Source: Filimonas zeae (GTDB lineage Bacteria; Bacteroidota; Bacteroidia; Chitinophagales; Chitinophagaceae). From it: a stretch of 64,000 bases of DNA. Under the pieces are notes generated by a model, which saw nothing but the letters and a program-made list of their open reading frames with translations, was not told where the DNA came from and searched no databases. The translations under genes and the position numbers were made by a program. Below are positions 1-8,698 of the stretch, piece by piece. Numbering within the stretch: position 1 is the first letter of the stretch; each line of letters begins with the position of its first letter. Location of the stretch: positions 248,001-312,000 of the forward strand of contig NZ_BMIB01000003.1 of assembly GCF_014641615.1 (NCBI RefSeq). Direction: 5' to 3'.

Positions 1-252
1 GACGAAACCGAAGATGGCACAGCTCAGCGGGATGCTGCGCTGATTATTGCCGCGCAGAAAGTAGAACATTATGAAATGGCCTGTTATGGTAGTCTTGCTA
101 CACTGGGCCGTACCATTGGTCAGGAGCGCATTGCCCATATATTTGAAGAAACACTGGCCGAAGAAAAAGAAACCGATGCGCTGCTTACGCAGATTGCAGA
201 GGGTAGTATAAACTATCAGGCCAGCAGGGAACTGGCAGATGATATCAGTTAA
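1..252 (+). CDS. Ferritin-like DUF892 (YciE/YciF-type) protein, 3' end
   Basis: Only the last 83 codons lie in the window; the reading frame is open from base 1 and stops at TAA 250-252. The residues EHYEMACYGSL and the later EETLAEEKETDALL match the last helices of the DUF892 ferritin-like family, where Glu/His of EHYE and the EEKET stretch belong to the four-helix metal-binding bundle. Members of this family are cytoplasmic and are usually linked to general stress responses; their exact reaction is not settled. A small acidic ORF follows after 21 bases and may be co-transcribed. Family assignment rests on the C-terminal third only. Confidence 0.8.
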   Translation, partial: DETEDGTAQRDAALIIAAQKVEHYEMACYGSLATLGRTIGQERIAHIFEETLAEEKETDALLTQIAEGSINYQASRELADDIS

Positions 253-273
253 CCATTTATTATACGCTAAACT

Positions 274-471
274 ATGTCAGACAAAAAAGAAACTTCCGAA
301 GCGGTAAAGCCGGCACCAACAGGCAATGCCAGCAATCCATCACCGGCTGATGAAAAAATAGTGCGTGATAAAGCCACCGCCAATAAAGAAAAAGCAGAAA
401 AATATATCCGTGAATCTGGTAACATAGAAGATATGCCGGATGCGGAAGAAGAGGATAATTCGCAGGGATAG
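274..471 (+). CDS. Small acidic hydrophilic protein, unknown function
   Basis: A 65-residue ORF begins with ATG 21 bases after the ferritin-like gene. It has no signal peptide, no hydrophobic segment and no cysteine. The composition is Lys/Glu/Asp/Ala rich (MSDKKETSE... ending EEEDNSQG), typical of short disordered stress-associated proteins. I do not recognise a family. Its position behind the DUF892 gene and ahead of a possible terminator suggests it is the last gene of that unit. The antisense ORF of similar length is considered a shadow. Confidence 0.6.
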   Translation: MSDKKETSEAVKPAPTGNASNPSPADEKIVRDKATANKEKAEKYIRESGNIEDMPDAEEEDNSQG

Positions 472-493
472 GGTAATCGTGTATTGGATAGCA

Positions 494-536
494 GAGCAGT
501 CTCCTTGTTTACAAACATGCGGGGCTGTTCTTTTTT
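494..536 (+). terminator. Probable intrinsic terminator
   Basis: GAGCAGTCTC and GGGGCTGTTC can form a ten-pair stem containing three G-U pairs, followed by six T. It lies 23 bases after the small acidic ORF and would end the DUF892 unit. The loop is large (about 16 bases), so strength is uncertain. Confidence 0.45.
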
Positions 537-711
537 AATGCCTCGCTAAAAGTTAGTGCGAAGAATCATAGCAGGCAACGCATTCAGGTATACCGTGGCT
601 GGTTGTTGCATTCCGGATATGTGGCCAATGAAACAGCCCTGTTTCACCCGTTATCCCGGTGCTATAGCAGGTAAAAAGTAAGGGTAGCCTAAGATGCCCT
701 AATTTAGCGGC

Positions 712-2436
712 ATGAGAAAAACTATTATGCTGGCATTGCTGTTGTTTTGCGTAAAGGCGCAGACACAGGTGTTGCAAACACCTTTTGAAAACAGTGCCGG
801 CAGGCAAACGGCTACGTATGCGGAGTGTATCCGTTTTTACAAACAGCTGAACAGCTATTCCAGTCGTGTTTCTATTAAAGAAATGGGAAGCAGTGATGCG
901 GGTTATCCCTATCACCTGGTATTATTCTCCAACGATGGTGTGGCAGATCCTGCCGCCTGGCATAAAAAAGGCAAATTAGTTATATTGGTTAATAACGGCA
1001 TACACCCTGGCGAGCCGGATGGCATAGATGCCAGTATGTTGCTGTTGCGCGATCTGGCAACGGGCAAAGCGCATATTCCTGATAATATTGCTTTGGCAGT
1101 TATTCCCGTTTATAATATTGGTGGGGCATTCAATCGCAACAGCTATTCCCGCGTTAATCAGGATGGCCCGGAAAGCTATGGGTTTCGGGGTAATGCGCAG
1201 AATCTGGATCTGAACCGCGATTTTACTAAAAACGATTCACGGGAGGCGCGTTCGTTTGCGCAAATATTTCACTGGTTAAATCCTGATATTCTGATTGACA
1301 ACCATGTGAGTGATGGCGCCGATTATCAGTATACCATGACGCTGCTTAGTACCCAGTGGAATAAGATGGGAGGCGCACTGGGTACTTTTTTGCATGATGT
1401 TTTTCAGCCTGCTTTGTTTGAGGGTATGGAAAAGAAGGGTTGGCCTTTAACACCCTATGTAAATTTTGAAGCGGGGAATCCTGAAAAAGGCTGGGAGGCT
1501 TTTTACGATCCGCCACGTTATTCAAGCGGCTACGCTGCCTTATTTAACACCATTGCTTTTATGCCGGAAACACATATGCTAAAGCCTTTTCCCACGCGTG
1601 TACAAGCTACGCGTGCTATGATGGAAACCATTGTTACCAAAGCATCGGCTTATGCCAGGGATATAAAAGAAAAGCGCAGGCAGGATATTGCCGCCTATGC
1701 CAGCGATGGCCGGGCAGCGTTACGCTGGCAGGCCGATACCACACGTTGGGATACGCTGCTTTTTCGTGGGTATGAAACGGCTACCAAAACAAGCGAGGTA
1801 ACCGGTATGCCTCGTTTGTATTACGATCATACACGACCATTTGAAAAAACGGTAAAGTTCTTTAACTATTATGCACCTGTGCAACACGTTAATGTGCCTG
1901 AAGCGTATGTTATTCCACAAGGCTGGCATGAGGTGGTTGAACTGTTGCGCCTGAATAAGGTAGTTATGCGCCAGCTAACACGCGATACAGTTATGCGTTT
2001 GGGAGTATACCGGATAGCAGACTACCGCAGCAGTGCCAGACCTTATGAAAAGCATCACAGAAACAGTCAGGTAAAAGTGAACAGCACAACCGAAGCCATT
2101 GCATTGCGCAAGGGTGATTATATTATTAACACCCATCAGCCAGCCCGGCGCTTTCTGGTAGAGATGCTGGAGCCGGAAGGTGATGATTCTTATTTTGCCT
2201 GGAATTTCTTTGATGCCATTCTGCAACAGAAAGAGGGATACAGTGATTACAGGTGGGAAGATGTAGCTGCGGAATGGATGAAAACGCACCCGGAGGTAAA
2301 ACAGGTGCTGGATGCGAAAAAGAAAACGGATAGCGCTTTTGCTGCCAATGCTTCTGCCCAGCTGGAGTTTGTGTATAAGCATTCTCCTTATTACGAGCCG
2401 GAGCATATGCGTTATCCGGTGTACAGGATGGAGTAA
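712..2436 (+). CDS. Secreted M14-family zinc carboxypeptidase-like peptidase
   Basis: The 574-residue protein starts with a signal peptide (MRKTIMLALLLFCVKAQ). The M14 zinc-binding set is visible: HPGE at residues 98-101 (His98, Glu101) and a third ligand His198 in IDNHVSDG; NLDLNRDF at 164-171 resembles the substrate-binding Asn-Arg segment; Glu286 in MPETHML is the likely catalytic glutamate. M14 enzymes hydrolyse C-terminal residues or peptidoglycan-type amide bonds. The C-terminal 250 residues have no motif I recognise. It is flanked by other units with no close partner, and is expected to act in the periplasm or outside the cell. The substrate cannot be told from the sequence. Confidence 0.85.
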   Translation: MRKTIMLALLLFCVKAQTQVLQTPFENSAGRQTATYAECIRFYKQLNSYSSRVSIKEMGSSDAGYPYHLVLFSNDGVADPAAWHKKGKLVILVNNGIHPGEPDGIDASMLLLRDLATGKAHIPDNIALAVIPVYNIGGAFNRNSYSRVNQDGPESYGFRGNAQNLDLNRDFTKNDSREARSFAQIFHWLNPDILIDNHVSDGADYQYTMTLLSTQWNKMGGALGTFLHDVFQPALFEGMEKKGWPLTPYVNFEAGNPEKGWEAFYDPPRYSSGYAALFNTIAFMPETHMLKPFPTRVQATRAMMETIVTKASAYARDIKEKRRQDIAAYASDGRAALRWQADTTRWDTLLFRGYETATKTSEVTGMPRLYYDHTRPFEKTVKFFNYYAPVQHVNVPEAYVIPQGWHEVVELLRLNKVVMRQLTRDTVMRLGVYRIADYRSSARPYEKHHRNSQVKVNSTTEAIALRKGDYIINTHQPARRFLVEMLEPEGDDSYFAWNFFDAILQQKEGYSDYRWEDVAAEWMKTHPEVKQVLDAKKKTDSAFAANASAQLEFVYKHSPYYEPEHMRYPVYRME

Positions 2437-2443
2437 GATAATG

Positions 2444-2471
2444 TTGTGTTAATACAGACTGTTTACTTTCG
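2444..2471 (+). promoter_or_regulatory. Candidate Bacteroidota promoter before ECF sigma gene
   Basis: TACTTTCG at 2464-2471 matches the Bacteroidota -7 consensus TAnnTTTG at seven of eight positions, with TTG at 2444-2446 upstream. The 17-base spacing is shorter than the usual 19-21, so this is only a candidate. It lies 24 bases before the sigma ATG. Confidence 0.35.
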
Positions 2472-2495
2472 CCCACGAATCATCGTGCAGAAATC

Positions 2496-3071
2496 ATGTA
2501 CCGTACTCTTACCAACCACATGCTGCTGCAGGGCATTCGCCGGAAAGACCGTGATGCTTTTGATGCCTTATACCACCGGCTGGCAGAGCCGCTGCTGGAC
2601 ATGGCATTACTAAAAACGGGCGAAAAGGCAGTAGCGCAGGACATAGTGCAGGAATTGTTTATCTGGTTATGGGAAAAGGCTCCCGAAATTACTTTGTCGG
2701 ACGACAACGACAGCACTGTACGCGCTTATCTCTTCGGCGCACTCCGTAACAAAATATTCAATTATCACGCGGCTCTGGTACGCCACGGCAAGGTGGCGGG
2801 TGAATTGCTGCGACTTTCGCCTGTAGCAGCAGAAACTGATCCGCAGAAGCAGGCGGAGTGGCGTGAGCTGGAACGGGCCATGGAAAAAGAAGTAGAGGCT
2901 TTACCCGATGGTATGCGTAAAATTTACCAGCTCAGTAACCGCGGCGCTATGAGTATACAGGAGATAGCAGATAGCCTGCTGCTTTCCGAACAAACCGTTA
3001 AAAACCAGCTGGGGTTGGCTTCCCGCCGTATCCGTTCTTCTTTATACAAGTTCAGAAGCTGGCTGTTTTAA
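2496..3071 (+). CDS. ECF RNA polymerase sigma factor (FecI-like, SUS-associated)
   Basis: The 191-residue protein has the two-domain ECF layout: region 2 around residues 15-85 (RDAFDALYHRLAEPLL, QDIVQELFIWLWE) and region 4 around 125-185 (MRKIYQLSNRG, IQEIADSLLLSEQTVKNQL, a helix-turn-helix). Such sigma factors direct core polymerase to the promoters of the SusC/SusD unit next door. The anti-sigma FecR follows after 87 bases and SusC after that, the standard Bacteroidota order. The factor should be held inactive until the paired FecR receives a signal from the outer-membrane receptor. Confidence 0.92.
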   Translation: MYRTLTNHMLLQGIRRKDRDAFDALYHRLAEPLLDMALLKTGEKAVAQDIVQELFIWLWEKAPEITLSDDNDSTVRAYLFGALRNKIFNYHAALVRHGKVAGELLRLSPVAAETDPQKQAEWRELERAMEKEVEALPDGMRKIYQLSNRGAMSIQEIADSLLLSEQTVKNQLGLASRRIRSSLYKFRSWLF

Positions 3072-3158
3072 CCGGCTATGTTACCAGATTATTAACTCCG
3101 TTTTTTTGATGGTACTTTCTTTTCCGCCGTTTGCTGTATTAGTAAAGCGGCAGTAAAA

Positions 3159-4232
3159 ATGGATGCGCAACGACTCAGTTATTTATTGGAACAATATGGT
3201 ACCGGTTCTATTCAGGCTGCTGAGCAGGCAGAGCTGGATACCTGGTACGAAGCCCTGGAAATAACCGGCGCTCCTTTTTTTACCAGTGGGCAGCCTAAAC
3301 AGCAGCAGCTGGATATATTGTTACAGCAATTGCATAGCAGGCTGCCCGCGCCGCAGGCACCTGTAGTGCCGCTGCAACCCGCAGCACGCCGTTATCACCT
3401 GCGGGGGATAGCAGTCGCAGCAGGTATTGCAGCCGCAGTAGCAGGCGTGTATATATGGCAGCAGCAGCAGCAGCAGCGTGCTACTACTACACAGCTGGCA
3501 AAAACACAGCAGGTGGTACCCGTTATAAACGATTCTATTGCGGCATTCCGCCGCAAAACCAATACGGGTAAAACCAATCTGCAACTAAAGCTGGAAGATG
3601 GTACTGTAGCGGTGTTATCACCTGCCGCTTCGCTTAAATATCCGCAACAGTTTGGTAGCGATGCACGCGAAGTAACTATTGAAGGAAAAGTGTTTTTTGA
3701 TGTAGCGAAAGATAAACAAAGGCCTTTTACGGTATACTCCGCACATTTTGCCACTGCCGTACTGGGTACTTCCTTTTCCATACAGGATATGCCTTCTGGC
3801 TTATCTGTAAAGCTTTTCAGCGGCAAGGTAAAAGTGCGGTCTACAGAAGGGCAGCAGACCGGCTGGAAAAAAGATCTGGTACTGCTGGCAGGTGAACAGC
3901 TGCAATACAATGCACATAAGGGCGCGCTTGCCGTAAGCAAAATGTCTGCTGCTGTAGCTGCTCCTGTGGCAGCGGTACAGCAGGGTACGGTTACGGATAG
4001 TGGCGATGAAATGGTGTTTGAAAACGCCTCTCTGCCACAGGTGCTGGATTGCATCAGCAGGTTTTATAATATTTCCATACAATACAATAAAGCAGCTATA
4101 GAAGGGCTGTATTTTTCAGGAGCCATGCAAAAAACAGATGCAGCGGCGGTGATATTAAAAGCAATTATCCGCATGAACGGGTTAGATATACAGGAAACTG
4201 AACAGGGATACCAGATTGGTAATCCGCAATAA
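3159..4232 (+). CDS. FecR-family anti-sigma factor
   Basis: The 357-residue protein has a short cytoplasmic N-terminal part (about 1-85) that should bind the sigma factor, one membrane helix near 88-105 (GIAVAAGIAAAVAGVYIW), and a periplasmic FecR domain (about 135-235; LEDGTVAVLSPAASLKYP, GKVFFDVAKDK, TAVLGTSFSI). A C-terminal DUF4974 domain (about 285-355) includes the Secretin/TonB-like FENASLPQVLDCISRFY. A run of glutamines directly after the membrane helix is coded by a pure CAG tract near 3461-3475. It partners the sigma gene upstream and the SusC gene downstream. Confidence 0.92.
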   Translation: MDAQRLSYLLEQYGTGSIQAAEQAELDTWYEALEITGAPFFTSGQPKQQQLDILLQQLHSRLPAPQAPVVPLQPAARRYHLRGIAVAAGIAAAVAGVYIWQQQQQQRATTTQLAKTQQVVPVINDSIAAFRRKTNTGKTNLQLKLEDGTVAVLSPAASLKYPQQFGSDAREVTIEGKVFFDVAKDKQRPFTVYSAHFATAVLGTSFSIQDMPSGLSVKLFSGKVKVRSTEGQQTGWKKDLVLLAGEQLQYNAHKGALAVSKMSAAVAAPVAAVQQGTVTDSGDEMVFENASLPQVLDCISRFYNISIQYNKAAIEGLYFSGAMQKTDAAAVILKAIIRMNGLDIQETEQGYQIGNPQ

Positions 4233-4322
4233 GCAAACTACCATACGAAGCACACATTACCGGTAAACATGCAGCATGGCTGTGTGCTTCAGAACTATTG
4301 TGCATATTAAAAAATAAACATT

Positions 4323-7259
4323 ATGATGTTGGTTATGAAACAGGTATTTGCCGGGCGTACAACCCGGTGGGGCTGGTGTTTGCTGCTACTGCTGGGCCTG
4401 CAGGTACAGGCGCATGCACAGGATGCAGCAGTAACAGGGTCTGTTATATCAGAAAAAGGCGATTTTTTACAGGGCGTGAATGTGCAGGCACGTAAAGCGG
4501 GCAGTGCAGCAGTGATTGCTTCTGTAGTAACCGATGAAAAAGGGTTGTTTATGATTAAACAACTGGCAGCAGGTACTAAGTACGATTTTACTTTTTCTTC
4601 CGTAGGGTACGAAAACAATTTTTACCGTAACTATCTGGTTAAACCCGCCGCACAGAAAAACTCTTTGCTGATTAAACTGAAAGAAAAAAATAATCAGCTG
4701 GATGAAGTAGTTGTAACGGGCCAGGGCATTGGCATTAGTAAAAGACGCATAGCCACCAATGTTACTTCTATTAAAGGCACTGAACTGGAGCAGTTGCCTT
4801 CCGGCAGGTTAGATCAGTTGTTGCAGTCTAAACTGCCCAACGCACAAATCCGTTTAACCGGTGGTCAGGCTGGCGCTACTTCTATTATCCGCGCCCGTGG
4901 TGTTACTTCCGCTTTTGTAAACTCTACACCCATTATTTACATAGATGGGGTACGGTTAGATAACCTGAATACCGTTGCTGCCCTGGGCGGCGGTAGCGCG
5001 CAGGGTTCTGCTATCAGTTCTATTGCCGATATACCTATGGATAATATTGAAACCATTGAATACATTAACGGTGGTGCTGCCACTACCTTATATGGTTCAG
5101 ATGCAGCCAATGGTGTAATACAGATTATTACTAAAAAAGGAAGCGGTGGTAAAACGGCGGTTACAGCCGAAGTGCAGCTGGGGGCAGAAAGATCAACCAA
5201 CGATTTTTTGCATTTTAAGCGTACGGCAGATCTGCTTTTTCAAAATGGTTTGTTTCAAAAGTACCACGTGGCTGTAAATGGTGGAAAAGACAAATCAGGC
5301 TTTAGCTTTTCTATGAATTATATGAACAGCAGTGGTGTGCAGATATACGATCAGAACAACAACCGCAAAATAGATTTTAGCAGTGGCTACCGTGCTGCGT
5401 TAACAGATAAATTAACCTACGAAAACTCTTTTACCTATGTAAACAATAAATACAAGCGCAACCGTAATGGCAACCAGGGTGGTTATACAGGCCTTTGGTT
5501 TGCAGAAAGCGGCTCTTCGTCCATTACAGGCCCGCGCTTTAATCCTAACCTGGACAGTCTTTCCGATGCGGACTTTGCAAAAATGAAAGATTATGTAAAT
5601 GAGGCTGAGCGTTTACAGGATAATCAGATAACCGTTAACCGCTTTACTACCTCGCAGGTGTTTAAGTATACACCTATTAAAAAAATGGTAATTAAAGCTA
5701 CCGGCGGTATCGATTACCGGGTTATGCGCGATATGATGGTGCAAACCAACCAGTATCTTACCCATACCACCGGTACCTACACCAATAACAGGGGCAACAT
5801 TTCTAACAGTGAGCGTAAGTACATGGGCCTTACGTTTGAACTGAATGGCCAGTATAGCTGGAATATTAACGACTTTTCGTTTGTATCTACCATCGGCGGC
5901 CAGTTTTTCAGAAATGAAGACAATCAGGTAGCCTATTCCGGTACCAATGTGCGCGATGGCTCGCGCCTGGTAAGCGATGCGGCTGTAAGAACGGCCAACG
6001 ATTATTATTTAGAAGTGGTTAACTATGGTATTTATGTTTTGCAGAACATCGGCTATAAAAACCGCTTCTTTTTAGATCTCGGTTTGCGTGGTGATGGAAA
6101 CCCTGCGTTTGGTAAAAACATTGGTGTACAGTATTATCCCAAAGCCGGTATGTCGTGGGTGTTTAGCAGTGAGCCCTGGATGGAAGGTATTCATAATGTA
6201 GTAAGCTCTGCCCGGCTGCGTGCAAGCTATGGTTTGGCGGGTAACCTGCCTATGGCATGGGCTAACCAGCGTACTATTAAGCTGGATGGTTTTGGAGGCG
6301 AGCAAACCGCTTATTTTGGTCAGCCTGGTAATAACGATCTTGGTCCTGAAAAAACACAAACTGCCGAAGGTGGCATTGATCTGAGCTTTCTGAAAGATCG
6401 TATTACGTTTTCTGCCGGCTACTACCGTGCGGTTACCAACAGGGCGCTGTTTTCTGTGCCGCCCACACCTTCCAGTGGCGAAATGCAAAACCAGCAGTTT
6501 AACGTAGGAAAAATATTGAACCGTGGCTGGGAATTTCATACTACCGTAGTACCGGTAAAAACCAACGATGTTACCCTGTCTGCCAATTTATCAGTAAACA
6601 CCCTGTATAATACAGTGCTCAGTTCCGGCGGTGTGGCACCGTTTAACCTGAATGGTTTCAGTGCCCGTACTTTGCAAACCGTGGTGCAGCAAGGTTATTC
6701 CGTAGGTTTTTTGCGTGGTAACTATGGTACGTTCGATGCGAATGGTGTGTTAAGTTCTACCGTAGCACAAAGCTACCTGGGTACTACCATTCCTGACCTG
6801 TTTGGTAGCATGGGTCTCAATTTCCGCTATCGTAACCTCAGCCTGTTTGCCAATGCCGATTATCAGAAGGGTGCTGTTGCCAGCGACTGGGATAGTCAGT
6901 TCCGCTTCAACTATGGCGCAGGTACGGAAGGTATTCCGCAAGGGGAGATTGATAAGAACAAGCGTGCCAACTGGTTAAGTTTTACCAACATGTTTGTACA
7001 TAAAACAGACTTTATTAAAGTAAGAACCATTGGGGTTACCTGGGGGCTGAAAAAACTGTCTGCCATACCAGGCATTCAGAACATGGTAATAGGCTTTACC
7101 GTAAGCAATCCGTTCAATTTCGCCGCTTCTCCATTCGATCCTGAAGCTACTATCAGCGGATCGGCACAGGGCCAGGGTGGTGCTACTACCGGTGGTATTT
7201 CTTACGCTACTTATTCTGCGCCACGCCAGTTTGTAGGCTCGGTGCGTGTAAACTTTTAA
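4323..7259 (+). CDS. SusC/RagA-type TonB-dependent outer-membrane transporter
   Basis: The 978-residue protein has a signal peptide (cleavage near AHAQD), a carboxypeptidase-regulatory-like domain (about 35-115), the SusC linker motif LDEVVVTGQG, a plug (about 140-255; RARGVTS, IIYIDGVRLD, LYGSDAANGVIQIITKKG) and a beta-barrel ending in Phe (VRVNF). It works with the SusD lipoprotein encoded 19 bases downstream to import a bulky ligand using TonB energy. Three in-frame ATGs lie close together at 4323, 4326 and 4335; the last gives the most usual signal peptide (MKQVFAG). The phosphodiesterase at the end of the unit suggests a phosphorylated ligand rather than a glycan. Confidence 0.93.
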   Translation: MMLVMKQVFAGRTTRWGWCLLLLLGLQVQAHAQDAAVTGSVISEKGDFLQGVNVQARKAGSAAVIASVVTDEKGLFMIKQLAAGTKYDFTFSSVGYENNFYRNYLVKPAAQKNSLLIKLKEKNNQLDEVVVTGQGIGISKRRIATNVTSIKGTELEQLPSGRLDQLLQSKLPNAQIRLTGGQAGATSIIRARGVTSAFVNSTPIIYIDGVRLDNLNTVAALGGGSAQGSAISSIADIPMDNIETIEYINGGAATTLYGSDAANGVIQIITKKGSGGKTAVTAEVQLGAERSTNDFLHFKRTADLLFQNGLFQKYHVAVNGGKDKSGFSFSMNYMNSSGVQIYDQNNNRKIDFSSGYRAALTDKLTYENSFTYVNNKYKRNRNGNQGGYTGLWFAESGSSSITGPRFNPNLDSLSDADFAKMKDYVNEAERLQDNQITVNRFTTSQVFKYTPIKKMVIKATGGIDYRVMRDMMVQTNQYLTHTTGTYTNNRGNISNSERKYMGLTFELNGQYSWNINDFSFVSTIGGQFFRNEDNQVAYSGTNVRDGSRLVSDAAVRTANDYYLEVVNYGIYVLQNIGYKNRFFLDLGLRGDGNPAFGKNIGVQYYPKAGMSWVFSSEPWMEGIHNVVSSARLRASYGLAGNLPMAWANQRTIKLDGFGGEQTAYFGQPGNNDLGPEKTQTAEGGIDLSFLKDRITFSAGYYRAVTNRALFSVPPTPSSGEMQNQQFNVGKILNRGWEFHTTVVPVKTNDVTLSANLSVNTLYNTVLSSGGVAPFNLNGFSARTLQTVVQQGYSVGFLRGNYGTFDANGVLSSTVAQSYLGTTIPDLFGSMGLNFRYRNLSLFANADYQKGAVASDWDSQFRFNYGAGTEGIPQGEIDKNKRANWLSFTNMFVHKTDFIKVRTIGVTWGLKKLSAIPGIQNMVIGFTVSNPFNFAASPFDPEATISGSAQGQGGATTGGISYATYSAPRQFVGSVRVNF

Positions 7260-7278
7260 CTCATTAACGCATACAGAT

Positions 7279-8691
7279 ATGAAACGATATATAATAGCAG
7301 GTTTACTGGGTGTTTCTGTACTGAGTAGCTGCGTAAAAAATCCGAATCTTACAGAAGAGGCTTACCTGTCTAAGCCCGATGCTGCCAAAAGCTGGGCGCA
7401 GGGTTTAAGACGCCAGCTGGCGCTTACGATGAACGGCATTGTTGTGAATGTAGAAATAGCCTCTGATAATTACTTCAACAACTATACGCAGTACAGCAAA
7501 GTGTTTGATGTGCCTCAGATGGACTATACCGATGTGGATGTAAACAATATTCAGTTGCTGGTTCAGCGTTTACGCGCAGCGGCTGAGTATGGTATGAATA
7601 CCATTTTGCCGGGCGATGCCAGTGCTACCGCCACAGATCGTGCCCTTATCATTTTCAGCCGCGCTTACGCACATATTTTAAGCGGCGAGCTGTTTGTAGC
7701 ACTGCCGGCCAGTACCAATGGCGTGGCCTTAACGCCGCAGGAGCATTATGCCAAAGCGCTGGAGTTTTTAGATGAGGCGCTGGCGGTAGAAACAGATGCT
7801 GTTAAAAAAACAGCTTATACGGTGCTGAAAGCGCGCGTATATTATAACCTGGGCGATGCTGCCAATGCAGAAAAGTTTGCACTGGAAGCTGCTGCTTCAA
7901 AAGATATGCTGTTTAACGTTGCCTTCGACGGGCAAAATGCGGTAAGCAACGAAATGCAAACCGCTGTGTTTACCTCACTGCCTAACCGCCTGGCACCGTT
8001 ACCACGTCTGGATTTTCTGGACCCTAAATACTCTGATAACGGTGTACCGGCTACAGAACAACGCCCGGTGGCTATTGTAAAGGCAGAAGAAGCCCGCCTG
8101 ATACTGGCAGAAGTGCAGGTTTCTGCCTCACGCCTGGCAGAAGCCAGAACCACATTGAAGAACCTGCTTTCTGAAGTAGTAAACGCACGCCCGTACACGT
8201 TACTGGACGATAGCCGCGAAACCCGCAATGGTGGTAACCGTAACGATTATCCGTTAGTAGCCGTACAGGTAAAGTTTGATGCGGCCGATAGCTTACGCAG
8301 CAACTATGTTATAAACCGTAAGGGTGGCACCATGCGTTCTTACACGGTATCTGCCACCAGAGTTACTGCTGCGGAAATTGATGCAGCTGCCACGCAGGAT
8401 GCGTTACTGTATCTGGTATACCGCCTGCGGCAGGAGATATTTTTTGCAGAAGGCAGGAGAATGACAGACCTGGGTATTAAAATGCCGGTATCGCAAACCG
8501 AGCAACTGAACAACCGCAACATTACCGATGCGCATATTAAACCACAGATACCTGCCTTTATACCAGTGAACAGAGGCATGGACGATTTTACGTATGATAA
8601 AACAGCAGGTGTGGTAACCATTACATATGATATGAATAAGGTGATGGTACAGAACAAGAGCGCTAAAGAAATTTTTCCATTTATTAATTAA
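7279..8691 (+). CDS. SusD/RagB-family surface lipoprotein
   Basis: The 470-residue protein begins with a lipoprotein signal (GVSVLSSC, Cys near residue 18). It has the TPR-like helical middle of SusD proteins (RAYAHILSGELF, AKALEFLDEALA, KARVYYNLGDAANAEKFA) and the C-terminal signature RLRQEIFFAEGRRMTDLGIKMP. SusD proteins sit on the cell surface as the lid of the SusC barrel and bind the nutrient. The gene lies 19 bases after susC and 7 bases before the phosphoesterase gene, so all three should be one transcript. Confidence 0.92.
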   Translation: MKRYIIAGLLGVSVLSSCVKNPNLTEEAYLSKPDAAKSWAQGLRRQLALTMNGIVVNVEIASDNYFNNYTQYSKVFDVPQMDYTDVDVNNIQLLVQRLRAAAEYGMNTILPGDASATATDRALIIFSRAYAHILSGELFVALPASTNGVALTPQEHYAKALEFLDEALAVETDAVKKTAYTVLKARVYYNLGDAANAEKFALEAAASKDMLFNVAFDGQNAVSNEMQTAVFTSLPNRLAPLPRLDFLDPKYSDNGVPATEQRPVAIVKAEEARLILAEVQVSASRLAEARTTLKNLLSEVVNARPYTLLDDSRETRNGGNRNDYPLVAVQVKFDAADSLRSNYVINRKGGTMRSYTVSATRVTAAEIDAAATQDALLYLVYRLRQEIFFAEGRRMTDLGIKMPVSQTEQLNNRNITDAHIKPQIPAFIPVNRGMDDFTYDKTAGVVTITYDMNKVMVQNKSAKEIFPFIN

Positions 8692-8698
8692 CCCGAAC

